From positions 2,800,501-2,864,500 of the forward strand of contig JADJWT010000001.1 in the NCBI GenBank assembly GCA_016716225.1: DNA of 64,000 bases, written 5' to 3'. The position numbers and the translations under genes were made by a program. The notes beneath the pieces are model-generated. The model had not been told where the DNA came from, did no database searches, and saw only the letters and a list, made by a program, of their open reading frames with translations. The first letter of the stretch is position 1. Each line of letters begins with the position of its first letter. This document shows, piece by piece, positions 56,870-64,000 of the stretch. This DNA comes from Ignavibacteriota bacterium. Lineage in GTDB: Bacteria; Bacteroidota; Ignavibacteria; Ignavibacteriales; Melioribacteraceae.

Positions 56870-56890
56870 ACATGAAAATTAAGGGACCAA

Positions 56891-58048
56891 ATGATTAAAA
56901 AAATATTTCTCCTAAGTATCACATTTTTATTATCAATTGTTTTTGCTAATAAAAATCCTATTGAAAATAGTTCAATATTTCTTGTTAAGCCATATGTTCA
57001 ATCAGTTTTAAAAAATGAAGCCAGAATTCTATTTGAAACATTTGAAGATACAAAAGCTATTGTTTTATTTGGTGAAGTTCTACCATTAGAAGAAAAAATT
57101 GAATCGAATAAAAATAAATTTCATGAAGTATTTTTAAAAAATTTAAAGAGTAACGAAAAATATTTTTATCAAATTATAGTTACAAAAGAAAACAATACTG
57201 AAATTGAATCCGAAATATATTCATTTCAAACTGCATTTGATGAAAAACTTCCAATTACTTTTGGAATAATAAGTGATACTCAAAATAATCCAGAAGTAAA
57301 TAAAAATGTTGCTGAAAGAATATTTTCCGAACGACCTAACTTTGTAGTTCATGCTGGTGATATTGTAGGAAATGGAAATAAAAAAAATGAATGGGTGAGT
57401 GAATTTCTTAATTCTGTTCATACTTTAATGTCTCGCGTACCTATTTTTGCTGCATTAGGTAATCATGATGAAGATGCAGAATACTATTATCAATATTTAT
57501 CAAATAGTAAAGATGAATTTTGCTTCTCTTTCAATTACGCAGAAACCCAATTTATTTTAGTTGATAGTAACAGGGACCTTCAGGAAAATAGCGAACAATA
57601 TCAAAAAATAGAATTATTATTAAAAGATTCTAAAAGTAAATGGAAAATAGTTGTGTTTCATCACCCGCCATATAGCTCTGATGAAAACGATTACGGTGAT
57701 ACTTGGAAAGGAAAATCTGTTCTTGGCGATAGAGAATTAGACGAATTAGTAAAACTCTTAGAAAAATATAATGTAGATATTGTAATAAACGGTCATATTC
57801 ATTCATATGAAAGAACTTTCCCAATTCGTAATAACAAAATTAATGAAGAAAACGGAATTACTTATTTAATAATGGGAGGTGCCGGAGGTGGTCTGGAACT
57901 GCCAGCACCGACTAGAACATGGTTTTCTAGCAAAGTTAAAAGCTGTCATCATTATGGTATTGCACAAATTTATGATAATAAATTTCAACTTAAAACATAT
58001 GATCTTAACGGTAATCTAATAGATTTTCACGAACTTAACAAAAAATAA
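56891..58048 (+). CDS. periplasmic metallophosphoesterase (purple-acid-phosphatase-like)
   Basis: A 385-residue enzyme with a signal peptide (about 1-20), an N-terminal Fn3-like domain (about 28-115) and a metallophosphoesterase domain with GIISDTQNNP, VVHAGDIVGNG, ALGNHDEDAE, FHHPPYSS and INGHIHSYER. The first motif is SDTQ, as in many purple-acid-phosphatase-like enzymes. Unlike the larger phosphoesterase at 45.9 kb it has no T9SS domain, so it is probably periplasmic. RBS AAGGGA lies upstream. Confidence 0.9.
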   Translation: MIKKIFLLSITFLLSIVFANKNPIENSSIFLVKPYVQSVLKNEARILFETFEDTKAIVLFGEVLPLEEKIESNKNKFHEVFLKNLKSNEKYFYQIIVTKENNTEIESEIYSFQTAFDEKLPITFGIISDTQNNPEVNKNVAERIFSERPNFVVHAGDIVGNGNKKNEWVSEFLNSVHTLMSRVPIFAALGNHDEDAEYYYQYLSNSKDEFCFSFNYAETQFILVDSNRDLQENSEQYQKIELLLKDSKSKWKIVVFHHPPYSSDENDYGDTWKGKSVLGDRELDELVKLLEKYNVDIVINGHIHSYERTFPIRNNKINEENGITYLIMGGAGGGLELPAPTRTWFSSKVKSCHHYGIAQIYDNKFQLKTYDLNGNLIDFHELNKK

Positions 58049-58065
58049 AAAACAGGAGGAATTCA

Positions 58066-60996
58066 ATGTGGATTAAGAAAATAACAGTTTTATTTTTATT
58101 GTTTGGAAGTATTGCTTTTGCCCAAAATGCACTTCCAACAGAAGGATTAAAACATCATATCACTTTTGATAATGCAGGAGATTTAGAAACTGCAACTGTT
58201 GGTAACAACTTACAAAGAGATGCATTAACTGGTGTAACTCAATTATTCAATGCTGTTCAAGGTCCAACTGGTGGTAACGGAGCGGTTGAAGTAGGATTAG
58301 GTAGTTTTTACAGATTGGATTTAGATTTTGATGCGAATGGACCGGATACTGCATCAAGAGTTAATCAATATAGCTTAGTAATAGATTTTTATTTGCCAAT
58401 TACAGGTGTTTGGTATGCATTTCATGCAACAACAAATGACGGTGATGCTGCAGAAAGTGATTGGGAATCTTTTGTAAGAGACAATGGAGCTATCGGAGTT
58501 GGTGCAACTGGATATTCTTTATATAAAATTCCGGAGAAAGAATGGCATCGATTAGTTATTTCAGCTGATTTAGGCAATTCATATAAATATTTTCTTGACG
58601 GTCAATTAGTTCAAGATGGCGGAGCACAATCAGTAGATGGAAGATTTTCACTTCCAACAATTGATGGAGCAAATCAAATACTCTTATTTGGTGATAACGA
58701 CGGAGAGGATGCAAATATTTATATCTCTGAATTAGGTATATATGATAGACCATTAACTTCAGATGAAATTTGGGCAATGGGTGGTTATGGTCATTCAATT
58801 CCGCTTCAAGCACCAGCCGGATTATGGACATTTGATGATTCTGAAAATTTGTTATTACCATTTTATGGTAATGAATTAGAATTAGTTGGTGAACATGCAG
58901 CTACTCCGGGACCTGAAAGTGGTGATGGTGCCGTTACAATTGGAGTTGGAAGTCATTATTCAACTAAACATGATATAGCTTCAAATGGTGGCGGTGAGAG
59001 AGTTAATGAATATTCTATTGCAATCGATTTTAAAGTCGATAACTTAGGTTCATGGTATTGTTTTATGCAGACAGATATTACTAATACTTCCGATGGTGAA
59101 TTATTTATAAATCCCGATGGGAAAATAGGTGTTGGTGATTTAGGCTATACTCAAAATTCAATTGTTGCTGGTGATTGGTATAGATTAGTAATGACAGTAG
59201 ATTTGGATAGTGCAGTAAAAGTTTTTCTTGATGGAGACTCAGTACTTTATGGTGGACCTCAAGAAATTGATAATAGATTTTCCTTAAACCCAAGAAATTT
59301 GGATAACAGACTATTATTGTTTGCTGATAATGATGGTGAAGATAATATTATTTCAACAGCAAAAGTAACAATTTATAACAGAGCACTTAATCAAGAAGAA
59401 ATAAGTGGTTTAGGTGGTTATGAACATGGTGCTCCGAATACAGAAGTAACTGGAGGACAAAAAGCAGTTTATTTTAATGGAAATGATGTGAATAATAAAT
59501 ATGGTAAAATTGTAAAAACAAATGAGGATTTTAATTTTGGTGAAGGTGATTTTACAATTGAACTATGGGCAAAACCGGATGTAAATTATGATTCGGATCC
59601 TGCACTTGTATCTGATAAGGATTGGGCTTCTGGTGGAAATCCTGGTTGGGTAATTTCAATAAGAGGAGACGATTGGAAATTTAATGCCGCAGATAATAAT
59701 AGAAATAGATATGATGTTAGTGCCCCGGCAATAAATGATGGCAATTGGCATTATTTAGCTGTAGTTGCAAAACAAGATAGTGGTTTAAAGTTAATTACAG
59801 ATACATTACAGAGTGTATGGGCAGGAGGTGAAGGGTTCTTTAATGTAGGAAATATTGACAATCCAACAATGCCTATATGTGTTGCTCAAGATGGAACTGA
59901 AAAATATACTGATGCTCCTCCAGCTCCAGCTCAAGTTGATGAATTAAGGATTTGGAAAGGAGTTGCAGTTGATCCGGAAGTACTTTTTGCTTGGAAAAAT
60001 AAAGAAATAAATGAATCACATCCTTATTGGAGTTCATTAGTTGGATATTGGAAATTTAATGAAGGTGATGGAAATACAGTTGCTGATTTAAGTGGTAAAA
60101 ATCACCCTATTGAATTAATAGGAAATCCTAAATGGGAAATTTCTTATGCTGTTATTGGTAATGAAACAGTTCAAACAATGACAGATGTAACTTCAATTTG
60201 GGGAGCTGGTACGTTAGCAAAGTCTGGTGGATTAATTGGCGAAGGTTCATTTCCATTTCCGGAAACATTAGCATTATCTAAAACTGAACCAAATAATAAT
60301 TTATCAACAATTTTTGCTAAAGAAGATAATCCATATTTAGTATTTGGACATAATAATGCTGAAAATGCAACCGCATCACGTGTACCTTCTGGAGTTGAAG
60401 CAAGATTAGGTAGAATTTGGTATTTAGATGTTACTGAAACTCCAATAACTGAACCAACAATATCATTTGATTTAAGTGATTTGGGCGGCTCCGGAAATGC
60501 TGGAGATATCGCAAATTATGTATTGTTAAATTCTGTATCTGCAGAAGGTAATTTTACAGAGGTTTCTTCCACAATTGCAATTTCTGAAGATCAAATTACT
60601 TTTAGCGGTATGACATTGGCAGATGGATATTATACTTTGGGTACAAAATCATTGGCAAATTCACCGTTAGGTGGGTTATTAGTTGGTATAGAAAACTTAG
60701 ATGGTTTAATTCCACAAGATTTTAATCTAAGCCAAAATTATCCTAATCCTTTTAACCCTTCAACAAAAATCAATTTTGCTTTACCGGTTTCAGCAAAGGT
60801 TAATTTAACAATTTATAATGTTCTAGGAGAAATTGTTGAAACATTAATAAATGGTGAAATAAATGCAGGATATCATTCTATTGATTGGAAGGCAAATAGC
60901 AATTTATCTAGCGGAATGTATATTTACAGCATAAATGCAACAAGTGCAAATGGTAAGAATTTTACAAAATCTTTCAAATTAATGTTGCTTAAATAG
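58066..60996 (+). CDS. secreted LamG-repeat protein with T9SS sorting domain
   Basis: A 976-residue protein with a signal peptide (about 1-19), three concanavalin/LamG-like domains (about 30-240, 250-460 and 465-690, the first two near-duplicates with YDRPLTSDEIWAMGGYGH and YNRALNQEEISGLGGYEH), a DUF-like beta segment and a C-terminal T9SS domain with QNYPNPFNPS. A perfect AGGAGG lies upstream of the ATG. It is probably a surface adhesin or glycan-binding protein; LamG folds can also be part of enzymes. It closes the secreted block before a terminator. Confidence 0.9.
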   Translation: MWIKKITVLFLLFGSIAFAQNALPTEGLKHHITFDNAGDLETATVGNNLQRDALTGVTQLFNAVQGPTGGNGAVEVGLGSFYRLDLDFDANGPDTASRVNQYSLVIDFYLPITGVWYAFHATTNDGDAAESDWESFVRDNGAIGVGATGYSLYKIPEKEWHRLVISADLGNSYKYFLDGQLVQDGGAQSVDGRFSLPTIDGANQILLFGDNDGEDANIYISELGIYDRPLTSDEIWAMGGYGHSIPLQAPAGLWTFDDSENLLLPFYGNELELVGEHAATPGPESGDGAVTIGVGSHYSTKHDIASNGGGERVNEYSIAIDFKVDNLGSWYCFMQTDITNTSDGELFINPDGKIGVGDLGYTQNSIVAGDWYRLVMTVDLDSAVKVFLDGDSVLYGGPQEIDNRFSLNPRNLDNRLLLFADNDGEDNIISTAKVTIYNRALNQEEISGLGGYEHGAPNTEVTGGQKAVYFNGNDVNNKYGKIVKTNEDFNFGEGDFTIELWAKPDVNYDSDPALVSDKDWASGGNPGWVISIRGDDWKFNAADNNRNRYDVSAPAINDGNWHYLAVVAKQDSGLKLITDTLQSVWAGGEGFFNVGNIDNPTMPICVAQDGTEKYTDAPPAPAQVDELRIWKGVAVDPEVLFAWKNKEINESHPYWSSLVGYWKFNEGDGNTVADLSGKNHPIELIGNPKWEISYAVIGNETVQTMTDVTSIWGAGTLAKSGGLIGEGSFPFPETLALSKTEPNNNLSTIFAKEDNPYLVFGHNNAENATASRVPSGVEARLGRIWYLDVTETPITEPTISFDLSDLGGSGNAGDIANYVLLNSVSAEGNFTEVSSTIAISEDQITFSGMTLADGYYTLGTKSLANSPLGGLLVGIENLDGLIPQDFNLSQNYPNPFNPSTKINFALPVSAKVNLTIYNVLGEIVETLINGEINAGYHSIDWKANSNLSSGMYIYSINATSANGKNFTKSFKLMLLK

Positions 60997-61008
60997 ATAT
61001 TAAAATAT

Positions 61009-61034
61009 GAGGGTGATAATTCACCCTCTTTTTA
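61009..61034 (+). terminator. rho-independent terminator
   Basis: GAGGGTGA (61009-61016) and TCACCCTC (61021-61028), a TAAT loop and a T run. It lies 12 bases after the LamG gene stop and separates the surface genes from the phosphonate genes, perhaps as a partial attenuator. Confidence 0.88.
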
Positions 61035-61064
61035 TTATAATTTGGCGGAACATTGGAAAAATTA

Positions 61065-62162
61065 ATGAAAGATAAAAAACTTTTTACACCAGGCCCACTT
61101 AATACAAGTGATTCTATAAAATCTGCAATGTTAAGGGATTTGGGATCTCGTGATAATGATTTTATTTCAATTGTAAATAATGTAAGAAATAAATTATTAG
61201 AATTGGTCAATCTAAGAAAAGGTGATTATGAATCAATTTTAATGCAGGGTAGCGGAACTTTTGGTATTGAATCAGTGATAAGTTCAACCGTTCCTATTGA
61301 TGGAAAACTTCTGGTAATTATAAATGGAGCTTACGGTAAACGAATAAAAAATATTTCACACCGTTTGGGTATTGAAACTATTGATTTGATTTATCAAGAA
61401 AATGAAATCCCAGACTTAAATAAAATTGAAGAAATATTAAATACTGATAATGAAATTACAAATGTTGCGGTTGTACATTGCGAAACAACTTCTGGAATTA
61501 TTAATCCAATAGATGAAATAGGTAAAATTGTTAAGAAGTATAATGTTGAATACATTGTTGATGCAATGAGTAGTTTTGGAGCATATCAAATGGATTTTAT
61601 TTCTTCCGGCATTGATTATTTAATTTCTTCTTCAAATAAATGTATAGAAGGTGTGCCCGGCTTTTCTTTTATAATTGCAAAAACTGAATCTCTAAAAAAG
61701 AAAAAAAATTTTTCAATTAGCACAAGTTTAGATTTATATGATCAATGGATTGCTATTGAAGGAAACGGTCAATTTAGGTTTACACCTCCAACTCACTCAA
61801 TACTTGCATTCAACCAAGCATTGATTGAATTGGAAGATGAAGGCGGAATTAATGGAAGAGCTAATAGATATAAGCTGAACCATGAATATTTAGTTAATGG
61901 CATGAGAAAATTAGGATTTAGTGAATACGTTGAATCTGCTAATCAAGGATATATTATTACATCTTTTTATTATCCAATAAGTTCAAATTTTATTTTTGAA
62001 AAATTCTATGAACGACTAAGTGAAAAAGGTTTTGTAATTTATCCGGGAAAATTGAGTGAAGTCAATTGTTTTAGAATTGGTAACATTGGTAGAATTTTTA
62101 TTAATGATATTGAAAATTTGTTAAATGCTATTTATGAAGTAAAATATGAATTAAACTTTTAA
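61065..62162 (+). CDS. phnW: 2-aminoethylphosphonate-pyruvate aminotransferase
   Basis: A 365-residue PLP enzyme that turns 2-aminoethylphosphonate plus pyruvate into phosphonoacetaldehyde plus alanine. TPGPLNTSDSIKSAML, SRDNDF, MQGSGTFGIESV, and ISSSNKCIEGVPGF with the Schiff-base Lys are family motifs. Full length. ATG 61065 is preferred over TTG 61053. It is followed by phnX, so the pair makes a complete AEP degradation route. Confidence 0.94.
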   Translation: MKDKKLFTPGPLNTSDSIKSAMLRDLGSRDNDFISIVNNVRNKLLELVNLRKGDYESILMQGSGTFGIESVISSTVPIDGKLLVIINGAYGKRIKNISHRLGIETIDLIYQENEIPDLNKIEEILNTDNEITNVAVVHCETTSGIINPIDEIGKIVKKYNVEYIVDAMSSFGAYQMDFISSGIDYLISSSNKCIEGVPGFSFIIAKTESLKKKKNFSISTSLDLYDQWIAIEGNGQFRFTPPTHSILAFNQALIELEDEGGINGRANRYKLNHEYLVNGMRKLGFSEYVESANQGYIITSFYYPISSNFIFEKFYERLSEKGFVIYPGKLSEVNCFRIGNIGRIFINDIENLLNAIYEVKYELNF

Positions 62163-62180
62163 TTTAGTTAAGAGAACTTA

Positions 62181-63002
62181 ATGAACAATAATAAAGTGAG
62201 AGCAGTAATTTTCGATTGGGCTGGAACAACAGTGGATTTTGGTTGTATGGCTCCCGCAAAAGTATTTACAGAAATTTTTGATGAGCTAGGAATTAAGTTA
62301 AGTATTGAAGATGCAAGGGCACCAATGGGTATGAATAAGAAAGATCATATAAGAGAAATTTTAAAGAATAGAAAAATTGAACAACAGTGGAATTTGAAAT
62401 ACAATTCTGCTTGGAATGAAAATGATGTAAATGAATTATACCAATCATTTATTCCCAAACAACTTGGTATTCTGAATAAATATTCCGATTTGGTCCCGCA
62501 TACTCTGGATGCACAAATAGAATTAAGAATGAGAAAAATTAAAATTGGATCGACTACTGGATATAATTTTGAAATGATTGAAATTGTTAGAGCTTCCGCG
62601 GAGAATCAAGGTTTTAAACCGGATTCTATTATCTGTGCTTCGGATGTTCCATATGGAAGACCGGCACCTTGGATGGCATTTCAAGTTGCTATGGAATTAG
62701 ATATTTATCCGGTTAATTCAATTTTAAAAATTGGTGATACAATTTCTGATATTTATGAAGGAATAAATGCTGGAATGTGGAGTGTTGGTGTAATTGATTC
62801 AAGTAATGAAATGGGACTATCATTCGATGAATATAAATTACTCAATGAATATGAACTTGAAGATAAGAGAAAATATATTTCAAAAAAATATTTTGATGCC
62901 GGTGCTCATGCAGTTATAAACTCTTTATCAGAATTGCCTGAACTTATTGATAAGATTGAAAATTCCTTATCGCACAATTTTTATCCAAAACTAATAGAAT
63001 AA
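62181..63002 (+). CDS. phnX: phosphonoacetaldehyde hydrolase
   Basis: A 273-residue HAD-fold hydrolase that splits phosphonoacetaldehyde into acetaldehyde and phosphate. FDWAGTTVDFGCMAP carries the nucleophile Asp12, MGMNKKDHIR the Schiff-base Lys (53), and IKIGDTISDIYEGINAGMWS-like KIGDTISDIYEG the acidic pair. Length is normal for PhnX. It starts 18 bases after phnW and releases phosphate for the cell. Confidence 0.95.
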   Translation: MNNNKVRAVIFDWAGTTVDFGCMAPAKVFTEIFDELGIKLSIEDARAPMGMNKKDHIREILKNRKIEQQWNLKYNSAWNENDVNELYQSFIPKQLGILNKYSDLVPHTLDAQIELRMRKIKIGSTTGYNFEMIEIVRASAENQGFKPDSIICASDVPYGRPAPWMAFQVAMELDIYPVNSILKIGDTISDIYEGINAGMWSVGVIDSSNEMGLSFDEYKLLNEYELEDKRKYISKKYFDAGAHAVINSLSELPELIDKIENSLSHNFYPKLIE

Positions 63003-63014
63003 TCAGAGTGATTT

Positions 63015-64000
63015 ATGAATAAAATTATAGTTTTTTTATTGATATTTATTGCAATAATAAATGCAGAATCTGAAAAATCAAAAAGTGAATATACACCGGT
63101 AAAGAATATAATTATTTATATTGGTGATGGTATGGGCAGTGCTCAAGTTGCTTCAGCTTCATATAAATATTTTGGAGTAAATGGTAAATTAGAAATTGAA
63201 AAATTACCTATTGTTGGATTGATAAAAACTCATGCTGCTGATAATTTAATAACAGATTCTGCCGCCGGTGCAACAGCATTTGCAACTGGTTACAAAACAA
63301 ATGTTGGTATGGTTTCAGTAACACCAGATAGTATAGCCAAGGAAACAATTTTTGAATTTGCAGTTAAAAAAGGTATAAAAACAGGTGTTGTTGCAACTTC
63401 GCATATAACAGATGCAACACCATCATGTTTTATATCGCATGTACCAAAAAGATCAATGCAAAGTGAAATTGCAGAACAAATGATTTACAGTGGCGCAAGT
63501 ATTATAATGGGTGGAGGCAAATCACAGTTTATTCCAAAAACCGATATGGAAAGTGAAAGAGTAGATGATAAAGATTTAATATCGAATGCAATAGAAAATG
63601 GATTTGAATTTATTGATACTAAAGAAAAATTAGAGAAATGTAATTCAGATAAAATATTAGGATTGTTTAATTTGCATGGATTTACATTTAATAAGGAAGA
63701 ACCAACACTTGCCGAAATGACTACAAAAGCTATTAGTATTCTTTCAAAATCTAAAAACGGTTTTATGCTTATGGTTGAAGGGAGTCAAATTGATTGGAAA
63801 GCACATGATAATGATTTTGAAAAAACAATTGAACAAGTAAAATTATTTGATGATGCTGTGAAGGTAGGAAGAGATTTTGCAGAAATTAATGGTGAAACAT
63901 TAATAATTGTAACAGCTGATCATGAAACAGGCGGATTGACATTAACGGGAAATAATAAAAAAAATAATTTGGATTTGGGAGTTAACTGGGCAACTGGCGG
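63015..64000 (+). CDS. phoA: alkaline phosphatase, PhoA family (partial at window end)
   Basis: The first 328 residues of an alkaline phosphatase: signal peptide (MNKIIVFLLIFIAIINA), IIIYIGDGMGSAQ (metal ligand Asp38), TDSAAGATAFATGYK (nucleophile Ser82), VEGSQIDWKAHDND, TADHETGG, and VNWATGG at the window edge. The enzyme hydrolyses phosphomonoesters in the periplasm or outside. It continues beyond 64000. It is 12 bases after phnX, so it belongs to the same operon. Confidence 0.95.
   Translation, partial: MNKIIVFLLIFIAIINAESEKSKSEYTPVKNIIIYIGDGMGSAQVASASYKYFGVNGKLEIEKLPIVGLIKTHAADNLITDSAAGATAFATGYKTNVGMVSVTPDSIAKETIFEFAVKKGIKTGVVATSHITDATPSCFISHVPKRSMQSEIAEQMIYSGASIIMGGGKSQFIPKTDMESERVDDKDLISNAIENGFEFIDTKEKLEKCNSDKILGLFNLHGFTFNKEEPTLAEMTTKAISILSKSKNGFMLMVEGSQIDWKAHDNDFEKTIEQVKLFDDAVKVGRDFAEINGETLIIVTADHETGGLTLTGNNKKNNLDLGVNWATG

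Noticed and set aside
1..64000. CRISPR, tRNA, rRNA, integrase or transposase genes
   Set aside because: I looked for repeat-spacer arrays, clover-leaf sequences and transposase motifs and found none.

Overview
The window is AT-rich and codes on both strands. It looks like a Bacteroidota/Ignavibacteriota-type bacterium, most like an Ignavibacteria relative. The reasons are T9SS-type C-terminal sorting domains with the QNYPNPFN motif on two secreted proteins, a PorV/PorQ-family outer-membrane protein, large CarboxypepD-reg/TonB-dependent receptors, an OlsF-type lipid synthase and frequent TTG starts. This taxonomic reading is inference from protein style only. I saw no rRNA, tRNA, CRISPR array, prophage or intact insertion sequence.

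0-26 kb is a mosaic of housekeeping and transport genes: an acyl-CoA mutase large subunit with isobutyryl-CoA-mutase-type specificity residues, a lipoprotein, a CNNM/CorC protein, a DMT permease, a sulfide:quinone oxidoreductase-like flavoprotein with a coupled 38-residue ORF, a membrane protein/THEP1 NTPase/MobA-like trio, a lipocalin, a GH97 glycosidase, GlmS, and a COG2403 P-loop protein coupled to carbamate kinase. At 18-25 kb a nucleobase-uptake block holds a divergent TonB receptor, a UraA-like permease, a Tsx-like (DUF5020) outer-membrane protein and an AzgA purine permease. Two of its four genes are broken as given: the receptor has an in-frame TGA at codon 37, and azgA has a one-base deletion in a T run.

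26-43 kb reads as an envelope-remodelling region. One long plus-strand operon (27.1-37.1 kb) runs from a sialyltransferase-like glycosyltransferase through a CMP-sugar synthetase-like protein, split transketolase, class III aminotransferase, SDR, KdsC-like phosphatase and a SAF-less NeuB. It ends in a membrane di-iron hydroxylase, an SMR exporter and a bifunctional OlsF-like ornithine-lipid synthase. Minus-strand genes then encode two small proteins, a GT21-type lipid glycosyltransferase with a GH1 glycosidase, a TonB receptor and a Crp/Fnr-type regulator.

45.9-64 kb is a secretion and phosphorus-scavenging region: a T9SS-secreted metallophosphoesterase, then an operon of TonB receptor, 1140-residue surface protein, PorV-like porin, SurA-like protein, second metallophosphoesterase, T9SS LamG protein, PhnW, PhnX and an alkaline phosphatase cut by the window edge.

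The most interesting signal links the two right-hand regions. TTAAC-like pentamers repeat with an 11-bp period, as in PHO boxes, upstream of several transcription units at 27.0, 37.7, 40.35 and 47.9 kb, with a weaker case at 45.8 kb and one in a convergent gap at 44.7 kb. Together with the gene content this suggests an undescribed phosphate-starvation regulon. It would pair phosphate and phosphonate scavenging with phosphorus-free lipids (ornithine lipid, glycolipid) and an acidic-sugar surface polymer. The regulon is a hypothesis; the repeats and gene content are directly visible.
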